Positions 1 to 8,950 are shown, numbered from the stretch's first letter. The stretch is 64,000 nt of DNA from an uncultured Pelagibacteraceae bacterium (GCA_902521805.1 CABYTL010000001.1:1-64000), one strand, 5' to 3'. Made by a program: numbers and translations. The notes: a model not told the origin generated them from the letters alone.

Positions 1-1406
1 GTAAAAAAAACATCTAACGGCCTTAATAAATTGAGATAAACAAAAGCTCTTAAACCTTTTGCAAACGAAATAAAACCAGGGTTGACCGTTAAACTTTCCA
101 CAGCATTGGTAATTGGTTGTCTAATGGACAATCTCCATTCCTCAGGAAATGAACCAATCTTTAAAAAATATGTGTCAACTAAGACTATTAAGAAAAAAAC
201 TAAAAAAGATGGAATTATATAATATCTTTTACTTATAAATTCTCTAATATTTTCTGCTGATGTCTTGTTAAATATTGAGATTAAAGATTTAAAAAAGTAA
301 GCAATTAAGTTTGTTATAAATAAACATATATATTTTATAATAGAATGCGTAATACTTAAGGGTTTTTCAAAAAGTCTCGCTACCTGGTATTTTGCCCAAC
401 CTTGGGGAAGTAAATAAAATTTTTGTACGTCTGATGGTAATCTTTCATCAGTTTTACTAAAAGCCATACTAAATCTATCAAACATTATAGCCATAAATAA
501 AATACAAAGTCCTCCTTCCATAGCCCAACCAACATCTAATCTTCTAATAGCTTGCCATACTTGACCACCAATTCCTTCAGCCCCAATAAAACACGCAAGA
601 ACAACAAGTGCGAGTGCCATCATTATAACCTGATTGATCCCCATCATTAAGCTTGGAAGGGACAATGGAATTTTTATTTTAAATAAAAGTTGTAACTTGC
701 TCGAACCAAACGATGTTGCACTCTCTATAGTTTGAGCTGGTACTTGTCTAATACCAGTATTAGTTAATCTTATAATCGGTGGCATTGCGTAAATCATCGT
801 AGCAAGAATTGCTGGTGCACCTCCAATACCAAAAAAAAATACTGCTGGAAATAAATAGACAAAGGCAGGCATTACTTGCATTGTATCCAAAATTGGTTTC
901 ATGAAATTATCAAACCTATCGCTTTGAGAACATAAAACTCCTAAAATAAATCCAAAAAAAACGCAGAGTATTACTGATAATCCCATTAACGCCACAGTTT
1001 GAAGTGAAGGCTCCCACATTCCGGTTGCACCCCAAAAGTAAATTACAAATAAAGAATAAAGTCCTAATCTTAAACCTCCTGCAATCATACATGGTAAAAA
1101 AATAATTGCTGTTATCAAAATCCAAGGAGACTCAAGTAAAAAATCTTCAACAAAGTAATAACTAGCTTTGATATAATTAGCAATTATTTTAGTTATCCAT
1201 CTATAGTTTTTTTTTAAAAAATCCTCTCCTTCATTCACCCATGCAGTAAATGTAAATTGATCAGTTATCTCTTTTGGAAATTTTGAAGGCCCATCACTTT
1301 GAGAAGAAAGAAAAAGAGCTATAAAAAAAATAAGTCCAACTACAGTATATGTAATAATATTTTTAGAGTGATTAGCTTTTTTTAGGATTTCGTTACTACT
1401 AGACAT
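1..1406 (-). CDS. proW: Glycine betaine/proline-type ABC transporter permease (ProW-like), partial
   Basis: The reading frame starts with ATG at 1406 on the minus strand and runs open off the left edge (about 468 codons visible), so the gene is 3'-truncated by the window. It encodes the membrane channel of an osmolyte importer (betaine, proline betaine or DMSP class). An early membrane helix is followed by a long non-membrane linker and then a binding-protein-dependent permease domain, with the EAA-loop type segment near 'ATSFGSSKLQLLFKIKIPLS' and a 'FIGAEGIGGQV' motif. The protein continues well past this domain with more hydrophobic segments, so it is probably the long permease form with a second permease half, which is inference. 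It diverges from the ATPase gene at 1486. No binding-protein gene is visible; it may lie off the left edge. Confidence 0.85.
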   Translation of the reverse strand, partial: MSSSNEILKKANHSKNIITYTVVGLIFFIALFLSSQSDGPSKFPKEITDQFTFTAWVNEGEDFLKKNYRWITKIIANYIKASYYFVEDFLLESPWILITAIIFLPCMIAGGLRLGLYSLFVIYFWGATGMWEPSLQTVALMGLSVILCVFFGFILGVLCSQSDRFDNFMKPILDTMQVMPAFVYLFPAVFFFGIGGAPAILATMIYAMPPIIRLTNTGIRQVPAQTIESATSFGSSKLQLLFKIKIPLSLPSLMMGINQVIMMALALVVLACFIGAEGIGGQVWQAIRRLDVGWAMEGGLCILFMAIMFDRFSMAFSKTDERLPSDVQKFYLLPQGWAKYQVARLFEKPLSITHSIIKYICLFITNLIAYFFKSLISIFNKTSAENIREFISKRYYIIPSFLVFFLIVLVDTYFLKIGSFPEEWRLSIRQPITNAVESLTVNPGFISFAKGLRAFVYLNLLRPLDVFF

Positions 1407-1430
1407 ATTTATGAAGTTAGAATAATTAAA

Positions 1431-1447
1431 TTTACTTTTAAAGTAAA
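1431..1447. promoter_or_regulatory. Perfect 17-bp palindrome between proW and proV
   Basis: TTTACTTT-T-AAAGTAAA lies in the 79-bp divergent gap between the two transporter genes. The 8-bp arms match perfectly around a single central base. Its position suits an operator serving both promoters. The AT-rich composition makes chance palindromes more likely, so assignment as a regulator site is inference. Confidence 0.35.
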
Positions 1448-1485
1448 ATATTGTGTATTTTAACAATAAATTGTAAGCTTTGAGT

Positions 1486-2532
1486 ATGGATAAAGAGCAA
1501 AAGATTACTTGTACTAATATATGGAAGTTATTTGGCCCAGACGAGAAAAGAATAATAAAAAATTTAGATAAAAATTTATCAATTAAAGAAGTTCAAAAAA
1601 AAACTGGTCATGTAGTTGCTGTCAAAGATGTAAGTTTTTCAATTCAAAAAGGTGAAACTTTTGTTGTAATGGGATTATCTGGTAGTGGAAAATCTACTTT
1701 AGTAAGATGTATATCAAGACTTATTGAACCTACTTCGGGTACTGTTAAAATGGACGATGTTGAGGTTACTAAAATGAGTTCTAGAGACTTATTAGAACTT
1801 AGAAGAAATAAAATGAGTATGGTGTTTCAACACTTTGGACTTTTCCCTCACAGGACTGTTATTGAAAATATTGGGTATGGACTTGAAGTAAGAGGAACAA
1901 AAAAAGATATAAGATTAGAAAAGTCTATGGAAGTTTTAAAGATGGTTGGATTAGACGGTTGGCAAAATAATTATCCAAGAGAGCTTTCTGGTGGTATGCA
2001 ACAACGTGTGGGATTAGCAAGGGCACTTGCGGTAGATCCAGAAATTTTAATTTTTGATGAACCTTTTTCTGCTTTAGATCCTCTTATAAGAAGAGAGATG
2101 CAAGACGAACTTTTAAAGATACAAGAAAAACTTCAAAGAACTATGGTTTTTATTACTCATGATTTTTTAGAGGCAATAAAAATGGGTGACCACATAGCTA
2201 TAATGAAAGATGGTGAAATTTCACAAATTGGAACACCAGAGGAAATAGTTTCTAATCCAAAAGATCAATATGTTAAAGATTTTTGTGAAGATGTCCCAAA
2301 ATATAAGGTTCTTAGTGCAGGAAAAGTGATGAGAGAAGAGTGTTGCGCTGAAGCAAGAAAACTATATGAAAAAAAAGAGAACTGTATAGAAGATAATTTG
2401 AAGATTGAAACTTTAATTGATAAATTAAGTGAGGGGGATCACGCATATCCAGTAGTTTGTTCTTCATCAGGAAAGTTACTTGGTGAAATTGATAGATCCA
2501 TTGTCATGCAATCAATGAAATCAAAAGTTTAG
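1486..2532 (+). CDS. proV: Glycine betaine/proline-type ABC transporter ATP-binding protein (ProV-like)
   Basis: This is the ATPase that powers osmolyte uptake with the divergent ProW-like permease. Walker A is 'GLSGSGKST', the Q-loop is in 'MVFQHFGLFPH', the ABC signature is 'LSGGMQQRVGLARALA', Walker B is 'ILIFDEPFSALDPL' and the switch His is in 'FITHDF'. The N-terminal 'NIWKLFG' and the insert before Walker A are typical of ProV/OpuAA. The C-terminal region after 'DFCEDVPKYKVL' resembles a reduced or degenerate CBS-type tail, shorter than in E. coli ProV. The ORF track begins at a TTG (1480); the ATG two codons later at 1486 is preferred. The stop overlaps the convergent exporter stop by 4 nt. 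Confidence 0.9.
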   Translation: MDKEQKITCTNIWKLFGPDEKRIIKNLDKNLSIKEVQKKTGHVVAVKDVSFSIQKGETFVVMGLSGSGKSTLVRCISRLIEPTSGTVKMDDVEVTKMSSRDLLELRRNKMSMVFQHFGLFPHRTVIENIGYGLEVRGTKKDIRLEKSMEVLKMVGLDGWQNNYPRELSGGMQQRVGLARALAVDPEILIFDEPFSALDPLIRREMQDELLKIQEKLQRTMVFITHDFLEAIKMGDHIAIMKDGEISQIGTPEEIVSNPKDQYVKDFCEDVPKYKVLSAGKVMREECCAEARKLYEKKENCIEDNLKIETLIDKLSEGDHAYPVVCSSSGKLLGEIDRSIVMQSMKSKV

Positions 2533-3461
2533 TAAATTTTTTTACTTACTTTAAACGTCTTTTTCTTTTTTTTATCTCTCCAGATAATAATCATTCCTGC
2601 CAAAACAATTCCTAAGACACCCGGAAAAAGTTGATCAATTGGTGCTTCATCAAAAAAAAGCCAACCAAGAAAGAAGGAAGAGGGTATCGCTAAATACTCA
2701 AACACAGCAAGCTTACTTGCTTCTATTAATCTATAAGAATATATAAAAAGTATTCCTGCTGAACCCCCTAGAATTCCAATTGATATTAACATTAATAAAT
2801 CTACGTAACTTTGAATAGATTTATTTTCTAAGGTAAAAGCTAAAAGAATTATTGCGCCGATAATTGAGGCTACTAAAGAATAGAACTGAATTTTAGCAGT
2901 TGAATTATATTCTGGAATAAACTTAAGAATAATAATTGCTATAGCGTATAAAAAACCAACCATAAGAGGGTAAATAGAATAATAAGAAAAAACATCAGAA
3001 TTTGGTTTCATGATCATTGCAACGCCTATAAATCCTATTATTACAGCGAACCATCTATAAATTCCAACTTTATCATTTAAAAAAAATATAGATAAGATGA
3101 CAATAAAAAAAGTTGCTGAGAATGTAAGCGTAGATGCAGTTGCAAAATCCATATTGTTTATTGCTATAAAATAAAAAACATTCATAAATAGAAAACACAA
3201 ACCCCTAATAAAACATAAAACTACAAATTTTTTGGTCAAGTTTTTAAATATTCTTAAATTTTCATTTGTATAAAAAATTAATGCCAACAAAGGTATTATT
3301 GCAAACATATTTCTAAACAAAACCATTTGATTTGTTGAATAAGTGTCACCTAAAAACTTGACAATTATTCCGTATATATCAATAAAAAGAACACCAAGAA
3401 GCATTGAACCTACTGAAAGATAAATTATTCTTGAACTATTTTTAGTTAATGAATTCTTCAT
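2529..3461 (-). CDS. EamA/DMT-family membrane transporter
   Basis: This 310-residue protein is almost entirely hydrophobic, with about ten membrane segments arranged as two EamA repeats. The end of the first repeat is visible at 'TFSATFFIVILSIFFLNDKV' and the second ends near 'FLGWLFFDEAPI'. Drug/metabolite transporters of this size usually export amino acids, nucleosides or other small metabolites; the substrate cannot be read from the sequence. The Lys-rich C-terminal tail is probably cytoplasmic. It converges on proV with a 4-nt overlap of stop codons and diverges from the Fe-ADH gene at 3511. Confidence 0.85.
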   Translation of the reverse strand: MKNSLTKNSSRIIYLSVGSMLLGVLFIDIYGIIVKFLGDTYSTNQMVLFRNMFAIIPLLALIFYTNENLRIFKNLTKKFVVLCFIRGLCFLFMNVFYFIAINNMDFATASTLTFSATFFIVILSIFFLNDKVGIYRWFAVIIGFIGVAMIMKPNSDVFSYYSIYPLMVGFLYAIAIIILKFIPEYNSTAKIQFYSLVASIIGAIILLAFTLENKSIQSYVDLLMLISIGILGGSAGILFIYSYRLIEASKLAVFEYLAIPSSFFLGWLFFDEAPIDQLFPGVLGIVLAGMIIIWRDKKKKKTFKVSKKIY

Positions 3462-3510
3462 TTACTTTTTGATATAATTGATAGTATATAAATAAATTAT
3501 TTATATAAAA

Positions 3511-4701
3511 ATGCAAAACTTTAAGTTAAACGAAGAAGACATCTTATCCAATCAAGATTGGACTTTTCCAACTAACACTGTTTATGGTCCTGGTAGATTT
3601 AAGGAAATCGGAGATCATTGTGTTAAATTTGGAATAAGAAATCCATTGATAGTTACTGATAATGGTAGCACTAAACTACCTTTCATAAATGAATTAAAAG
3701 AACTTTTATTAAAAGCAAATATAAAGTCAGATCTTTTTTCTGATATATCTCCTAATCCTAGAGAGGATGAAGTATCAATTGGCCGTAAAAAATTTAAAGA
3801 TGGAAATCATGATTCAATCATTGCTATTGGCGGGGGTAGTGCAATGGATGGTGGTAAATTAATATGCCTCACAGCAAATAATGAAATACCACTCAGAGAT
3901 TTTGAATTTGAGCTTACTCCTCCTAAATTAGGTAAAGATAACCCATTTCCAAAGATAATAACTATACCTACAACAGCAGGTACTGGTGCAGAAACTGAAA
4001 TTACAGCAATGGTTACTTACCTAGAGGAAGGAATGAAATTTTGTATGTGGCATCCAGATGTAAGACCAGTTTTAGCTTTAGTTGATCCTGAATTAACTTT
4101 AGGATTACCATCTTCTTTAACAGCTTGGACAGGAGTGGATGCAATGGTTCATGCAATAGAGGGTTATTGTGTGCCTGGGTTTCATCCTCTCTGCGATGGA
4201 TCAGCATTGGAAAGTTTATCTTTGATTTCAAAATCTTTATATTTAGCAGTTGAAGAACCAAAAAATATAGTTGCAAGAGGTGGAATGCATATTGGTTCTT
4301 ACTTAGGAGGAATAGCTTTCTTAAAAGGATTAGGAAATGTTCATGCTATATCACACATGGTAGGAGCAGAATTTAATACACAACATGGTTTAACAAACGC
4401 AATTATATTACCAGTTGTGCTAAAATATAATCTATCAGGATTGAACGAAAAAGTTAAACGTATGTCTGAAGCTATGCAATTTAAAGAGCATTCAGTTGAG
4501 TCTTTTATAAATAACATTGAAAAAATATTAGATAGACTTCAAATACCAAAAAGTTTAAGTGAAATTGGAGTTACAGAGGATTGTGTAGATAGGATTGCAG
4601 AAAAAAGTATGAAAGATCAAGCATATGCAACCAATCCCAAAAAAGCTTCATTCGAGGATATGAAAGAGATGGTTTCGCAAAGTATTAAAAAAGCTCGTTA
4701 A
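3511..4701 (+). CDS. Iron-containing alcohol dehydrogenase
   Basis: This is a group III (Fe2+) NAD(P)-dependent alcohol dehydrogenase of normal family length (396 aa). The nucleotide-binding 'IAIGGGSAMDGGK' and the metal-site signature 'GVDAMVHAIEGY' (Asp and His ligands) are followed by 'GLGNVHAISHMVGAEFNTQHG', which carries the remaining His ligands. It is first in a tight three-gene run with an amidase (6-nt gap) and a DMT transporter (5-nt gap), so these are probably co-transcribed. The enzyme family includes DddB, which oxidises 3-hydroxypropionate in DMSP catabolism. The nearby DddQ-like gene makes that role conceivable, but the sequence does not settle the substrate. Confidence 0.88.
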   Translation: MQNFKLNEEDILSNQDWTFPTNTVYGPGRFKEIGDHCVKFGIRNPLIVTDNGSTKLPFINELKELLLKANIKSDLFSDISPNPREDEVSIGRKKFKDGNHDSIIAIGGGSAMDGGKLICLTANNEIPLRDFEFELTPPKLGKDNPFPKIITIPTTAGTGAETEITAMVTYLEEGMKFCMWHPDVRPVLALVDPELTLGLPSSLTAWTGVDAMVHAIEGYCVPGFHPLCDGSALESLSLISKSLYLAVEEPKNIVARGGMHIGSYLGGIAFLKGLGNVHAISHMVGAEFNTQHGLTNAIILPVVLKYNLSGLNEKVKRMSEAMQFKEHSVESFINNIEKILDRLQIPKSLSEIGVTEDCVDRIAEKSMKDQAYATNPKKASFEDMKEMVSQSIKKAR

Positions 4702-4707
4702 GCTTTT

Positions 4708-6123
4708 ATGTTAGAAAATCAATCAGTTTATGAAATCCAAAAAAATATTAGAAGTCGCCAAATTTCAATTAAAGAAGTTTTAGAATATTATTTAGATAAA
4801 ATTGAGAAATTAAACCCTGATTTAAATGCTATTGTTCTTCAAAAAGATAGAGAATTATTAATAAAAGATGCAATTGAGAAAGATAAAAATAATGAAGTTG
4901 AGAAGCCTCTAAACGGGTTACCTATAGCAATTAAAGATCTTACCGATGTCGTTGGTTTTAAAACAACTTATGGTTTTCCTGGATCAAAAAATAACCAACC
5001 AAAAAAAAATTCTTTATTTGTAAACCGATTAATTGACAAAGGAGCAATTGTTATAGGAAAAACCAATACTGCAGAATTAGGTGTTGGAGGACATACTATA
5101 AATAGACTTTTTGGACCAACTTCAAATGTTTATGATTTGTCAAAATCTGCAGCCGGATCAAGTGGCGGTGCAAGTTCGGCAGTTGCCGCTGGATTATTGC
5201 CATTTGCTGATGGAACCGATCAAATGGGATCATGTCGCGGACCTGCGGCTTATGCAAACATTTATGGTTTTAGACCCACACCAGGTTTAATTTCAACAGA
5301 CCGTACAGGACAAAAAAATAATTTACCAACACTCACAACACCGGGATGTCTTGCTAGAAATCCTAATGATATGTCTGTCTTATTAGATGAAATTATTGGG
5401 AGCGATACATTAGATAGATTTTCATTTGATTTAGAAGGATTATTTAAAAATCAAAAGATAAGTGATAAAGAATTTTCAACATTCAGAATTGGTTGGTTGT
5501 CAAACATGAATGGAGAGTACAATATAGAAAAAGAAATATTGGAAATATGTGAAAATAAATTAAGGGAATTGGAAAAAATAAACATTAAAGTAGAGGAACT
5601 TAGACCTAAAATAAATAACGATTTTTTGTGGAAAAGTTGGACAACATTAAGAGCAAAAGGTATTTATGAAGACACTTTAGCAATGAATATTTCAGATATT
5701 GGTTCTATGACTTATCAAGCAATCTGGGAATACAATAAAGGTAAGGAAATAAATTCAGAAGATTTACGATTAGCTATTGATCAAAAACAGAAATGTTTAA
5801 AAGAAATAAATTTAGTTTTTGGGAATTTTGACTTTTTAGCCTTACCATCAGCTCAAGTTTGTCCTTTTGATAAAAATTTACAGTTTCCAAAAAAAATTAA
5901 TAACATTGAATTAGATACTTATCACCGTTGGTTAGAAGTTTTTATTCTATCTAGTCTTTTAGATTTACCTACTATTACAATTCCAGTTGGTTTTAATAAA
6001 AATGGCATGCCAATGGGGATGCAAATTATTGGAAGGAATAAGGATGATTTAAAGTTATTTTCTTTTGCAATTAAATATGAAGATGCTTTTAATTACAGTA
6101 AGATCAAGCCTAAATTAAAATAA
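4708..6123 (+). CDS. Amidase signature (AS) family amidohydrolase
   Basis: This 471-aa protein is a member of the GatA/amidase family, which hydrolyses carboxamides with a Ser-cisSer-Lys triad. The Lys is in 'LPIAIKDLTDV', the cis-Ser in 'SAAGSSGGASSAVAAG' and the nucleophile Ser in 'QMGSCRGPAA'; 'IGKTNTAELGVGG' and the C-terminal 'PTITIPVGFNKNGMPMGMQI' are also typical. No gatB or gatC neighbour is present, so a free-standing catabolic amidase is more likely than the tRNA amidotransferase subunit. Context places it between an Fe-ADH and a DMT transporter, suggesting one pathway for an amide or nitrogenous small molecule; substrate unknown. Confidence 0.88.
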   Translation: MLENQSVYEIQKNIRSRQISIKEVLEYYLDKIEKLNPDLNAIVLQKDRELLIKDAIEKDKNNEVEKPLNGLPIAIKDLTDVVGFKTTYGFPGSKNNQPKKNSLFVNRLIDKGAIVIGKTNTAELGVGGHTINRLFGPTSNVYDLSKSAAGSSGGASSAVAAGLLPFADGTDQMGSCRGPAAYANIYGFRPTPGLISTDRTGQKNNLPTLTTPGCLARNPNDMSVLLDEIIGSDTLDRFSFDLEGLFKNQKISDKEFSTFRIGWLSNMNGEYNIEKEILEICENKLRELEKINIKVEELRPKINNDFLWKSWTTLRAKGIYEDTLAMNISDIGSMTYQAIWEYNKGKEINSEDLRLAIDQKQKCLKEINLVFGNFDFLALPSAQVCPFDKNLQFPKKINNIELDTYHRWLEVFILSSLLDLPTITIPVGFNKNGMPMGMQIIGRNKDDLKLFSFAIKYEDAFNYSKIKPKLK

Positions 6124-6128
6124 TCGAT

Positions 6129-7025
6129 ATGAGACACCCACACCATTATAAAATTTCAATTGCTTTAGCTATATCAGCGGGAGCCTGGGGAATATATTGG
6201 TTGCCACAAAGAATTCTCGAAGATGGTGGTCTTACTGGAGGTTGGGGCACAATATCTCAAATGATAATTGGAACTTTATTATTATTACCTATTGCAGTTT
6301 GGAGATTAAGCAAAAGAAAAGGGACTGGGTTAGAACTTCCAGCTATGGGAATTTTAATTGGTGGAGGTTTTATATTATACGCATTAAGTTTTCTATTAAC
6401 GGATGTAGTAAGAGCTCTAATAATGTTTTATATGACACCCGTCTGGACAACTATCTTCGAAATAGTTTTTTTAAAGAAAAAACATGGTTGGCAACGAATT
6501 GTAAGCTTAAGTTTAGCACTCGGAGGTTTATGGGTAGTTTTTGGACAAGGTGGCAACATTCCTTTGCCAGTGAATGCTGGAGACTGGATTGCTCTTTTAG
6601 GTGGAGTTATGTTTGCCGGAGGAATGATAAGGCTCGAGGTTATTAAAACCGATGGAGTATTTCCAATCATTTTTGGTTTTTTCTTTTATGGAACATTATT
6701 TAATATTGCAGCTGGTCTATTACTCGTAGATTATCTTGGTCCTGTTCCAACTATTGATGCTTTTGTTTCAATGACTGCTTTCTTAATTCCTCTATCAATT
6801 TTTTATTTTATTCCAACTGGTATCGTAATTCTTTGGGCACCAACTCAAATAGGGGCGGGAATCTGTTCAATTCTATTTTTATCAGAAATAATAGTAGGCG
6901 CTGTAAGTTCGAGTATTTTAACAGACGAACCATTTGGCTGGCGTCAGATTGTCGGTTGTTCTTTAATAATTATAGGTGGGGTTGTTGCAGTAGTCTTATC
7001 GCCAAAAGAAGATGTTAGTAAGTAA
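6129..7025 (+). CDS. EamA/DMT-family membrane transporter
   Basis: This is a 298-aa integral membrane protein with about ten hydrophobic segments and two EamA halves. It starts with 'MRHPHHYKISIALAISAG' and the second half ends with the usual 'GGVVAVVLSP' helix. It is the last gene of the Fe-ADH/amidase operon (5 nt behind the amidase) and converges on the DddQ-like gene 9 nt downstream. It probably moves a substrate or product of that pathway. It is less AT-rich than its neighbours (Gly/Trp-rich). It is only distantly similar to the DMT protein at 2529-3461, so a recent tandem copy is unlikely. Confidence 0.85.
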   Translation: MRHPHHYKISIALAISAGAWGIYWLPQRILEDGGLTGGWGTISQMIIGTLLLLPIAVWRLSKRKGTGLELPAMGILIGGGFILYALSFLLTDVVRALIMFYMTPVWTTIFEIVFLKKKHGWQRIVSLSLALGGLWVVFGQGGNIPLPVNAGDWIALLGGVMFAGGMIRLEVIKTDGVFPIIFGFFFYGTLFNIAAGLLLVDYLGPVPTIDAFVSMTAFLIPLSIFYFIPTGIVILWAPTQIGAGICSILFLSEIIVGAVSSSILTDEPFGWRQIVGCSLIIIGGVVAVVLSPKEDVSK

Positions 7026-7034
7026 AAAATTAAA

Positions 7035-7628
7035 TTAATCTTTTGTTAATTTAGAAATATCTTCAAATTTATTTTTCCAAATTACAAAACTCAAAACTGG
7101 TTTTTCTTCTGTAGTAATTGCATGAGATTCAAAACTTTTGTGTAATCTGGTTTTAGTAGATGTCAACATTTCTGTATTTTGATTTTTACTTTCAAATTTT
7201 GCTTTCCCAGAAACAATGAAATATAACTCCTCTGCGTCATGGTTGTGCCAGGGATAATAAGCATTTTTACATAAGTAATTAACGTATAGAGCCATTTCAG
7301 AAGTTTTAAAATGACCAGATGGACCAATTAATTCAAAAAAACCATATTTATTTAAAAAATCTTTTCCTACTTCTTTTTCTTTATATCCATGTTCCCAATT
7401 AACATAAGCAGATAATTTACTTATAGAGTTGTGCAATTCTATTAGTTTGGTATCCAAATTTGAGTTCCATTTTAAAAGTTTGTCTGTTACAGGGATTTTG
7501 TTTTTATTCAAATTTTTAAGAGATAAATTTTTAGGAAATTTTACAAAATTGGAAAGAACACTTTTTTTATTCCATAATTTTTCGATTTCACTTTTAGCAT
7601 TATTAAAAATATTCTCTGTGTTACTCAT
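7035..7628 (-). CDS. dddQ: DddQ-like cupin, DMSP lyase family
   Basis: The protein has 197 residues, the usual DddQ length, with a variable helical N-terminus and a C-terminal cupin. The cupin motif 'AYYPWHNHDAEELYF' gives Tyr125, His128, His130, Glu134 and Tyr136, and 'SHAITTEEKPVLSFVIW' supplies His169. These line up in spacing with the Tyr120/His125/Glu129/Tyr131/His163 set known from Ruegeria DddQ, which cleaves dimethylsulfoniopropionate into dimethyl sulfide and acrylate using a bound metal. It starts directly after the stop of the homocysteine methyltransferase gene, last in a five-gene operon. Family membership is clear from motifs; the actual substrate is inferred, since other cupins share the HxH...E fold. 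Confidence 0.8.
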   Translation of the reverse strand: MSNTENIFNNAKSEIEKLWNKKSVLSNFVKFPKNLSLKNLNKNKIPVTDKLLKWNSNLDTKLIELHNSISKLSAYVNWEHGYKEKEVGKDFLNKYGFFELIGPSGHFKTSEMALYVNYLCKNAYYPWHNHDAEELYFIVSGKAKFESKNQNTEMLTSTKTRLHKSFESHAITTEEKPVLSFVIWKNKFEDISKLTKD

Positions 7629-8546
7629 TTATAATTTGAGATTGGATAAAGACTTAATTAAATCTGGACCTATACCACAACATCCACCAATTATTTGGGA
7701 ACCATCTTCAACCCAAGATTTTGCTTGAATTAAATAATCTTCTGGCTTCATATTATCTTCATAAATCCAGTGAGGCTTTTCATAAAAACCTACATTAGGG
7801 TATGCTCCGATTATTCCATTAAAAATTTTTTTTGCAATTTTTACAGCTTTTCCTGTCACATCAATATTTGAATGAGCTATTAATATTGGGCCTTTGTGAA
7901 GTTGACTAAATTTGTTTAAAGATTTTTCAAAATTTTCATAAACTTCAGGAGGTGCATCTATTGAATCGTTATAACCCAACATTATCTCATTTGAATTATT
8001 ATCAATCACACAAGATATTGCCAGCCAAACTGGCACTTTTACTCTTGTGGAACATTCTATCATTGCTTGAACAATTTCCGCTTGAGAAGACATTGCCTCT
8101 AAGATAATTAAATCTACTCCTTCTTCAGTCAAAATTTTTAATTGTTCATTAAAATTTGGTATCATTGTTTTTATTCCAAGTTTATAAAAACTTCCTGAAG
8201 CAGATACGCTTCCAGCTATAGCAATATCTTTGTTTGAATTTTCAGCTGCTTTTTTTGCTATTAGAACACTTTTTTTATTGTATTCTCTAATAGAGTTTTC
8301 AAACCCATAATTTTTCATAGAAATAGGAGTTGATGCATAAGTATTAGTAGTTATGACGTCTGCCCCAGCCTCAATATAATCTTCGTGGACTTTTTTTACT
8401 ATTTCTGGAAATTTAATTGAGGATGTTCCACACCATAATTTTTTGTCCATTTGAGCTCCATTTTTTTCAAGCTCAGATCCCATAGCTCCATCTAAAATTA
8501 CTAATTTTCCATTATCTAATTTTTCTTTAACAATATTATATGACAT
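7629..8546 (-). CDS. Homocysteine S-methyltransferase family protein (MmuM/BHMT-like)
   Basis: This is a zinc-dependent methyltransferase of about 305 aa that moves a methyl group from a methylated sulfur or nitrogen compound to homocysteine, giving methionine. The N-terminal 'LVILDGAMGSELEKNG' and the C-terminal zinc site 'QIIGGCCGIGPDLI' are diagnostic; the third Cys ligand is probably in 'LAISCVIDN'. The ORF track starts at a TTG (8549); the ATG at 8546 overlaps the stop of the upstream VOC gene by one base and is preferred. It sits directly before the DddQ-like gene, so S-methylmethionine, betaine or DMSP are all plausible donors. No SAM-V-like riboswitch is possible here, as there is no leader. 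Confidence 0.85.
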   Translation of the reverse strand: MSYNIVKEKLDNGKLVILDGAMGSELEKNGAQMDKKLWCGTSSIKFPEIVKKVHEDYIEAGADVITTNTYASTPISMKNYGFENSIREYNKKSVLIAKKAAENSNKDIAIAGSVSASGSFYKLGIKTMIPNFNEQLKILTEEGVDLIILEAMSSQAEIVQAMIECSTRVKVPVWLAISCVIDNNSNEIMLGYNDSIDAPPEVYENFEKSLNKFSQLHKGPILIAHSNIDVTGKAVKIAKKIFNGIIGAYPNVGFYEKPHWIYEDNMKPEDYLIQAKSWVEDGSQIIGGCCGIGPDLIKSLSNLKL

Positions 8547-8932
8547 CAAGTTTTACTGTTTGTGAAAGCACAAATTTTATTTCCATCTATATCTCTTATA
8601 TAAGAATAATATACTCCAGAGCCTTCTGGTCTTTCACCACCAGTTCCTTCACTTTTTCCACCAGCTTTTATTCCAACTTCATGAAATTTATCAACTACTG
8701 ATCTTGAAGTTGTAATAAAAGATACTTGTGATCCATTACCTATGGTTGCTTCTTTTTTATTAACTGGCAAAGTTACATAAAATTCTATTGCGCCTGAACC
8801 TTCCTTGGATGCATATCCTGCACAAACTTCATCCTTATCAACTCTGGTTAAACCTAAAACTTCCAGTAACTCATCATAAAATTTAATTGCATTATCAAGT
8901 TCATTAGTCCCGACCATTACATAACCAATCAT
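8546..8932 (-). CDS. VOC/glyoxalase-fold protein
   Basis: This 128-aa single-domain protein of the vicinal oxygen chelate superfamily has two beta-alpha-beta-beta-beta modules. The first is 'MIGYVMVGTNELDNAIKFYD' and the second ends in 'YYSYIRDIDGNKICAF', the typical closing strand with a metal-ligand acid position. Homologues include lactoylglutathione lyases and many uncharacterised proteins, so the reaction is unknown. It lies third in the CoA-transferase/ALDH/VOC/HMT/DddQ operon, 18 nt after the aldehyde dehydrogenase and overlapping the methyltransferase by one base. Detoxification of a reactive carbonyl or acrylate-derived adduct is a possible role (inference). Confidence 0.8.
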   Translation of the reverse strand: MIGYVMVGTNELDNAIKFYDELLEVLGLTRVDKDEVCAGYASKEGSGAIEFYVTLPVNKKEATIGNGSQVSFITTSRSVVDKFHEVGIKAGGKSEGTGGERPEGSGVYYSYIRDIDGNKICAFTNSKT

Positions 8933-8950
8933 ACTTAAGTCCTCGCTAAA

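Noticed and set aside
6197-6646. 149-aa plus-strand frame
   Set aside because: It lies wholly inside the DMT transporter in another frame, is Arg/Trp/Asn-rich and has no domain; a shadow frame.
8540-8560. SAM-responsive riboswitch in front of the homocysteine methyltransferase
   Set aside because: SAM-V riboswitches are known before such genes in SAR11, but this gene overlaps its upstream neighbour and has no leader.
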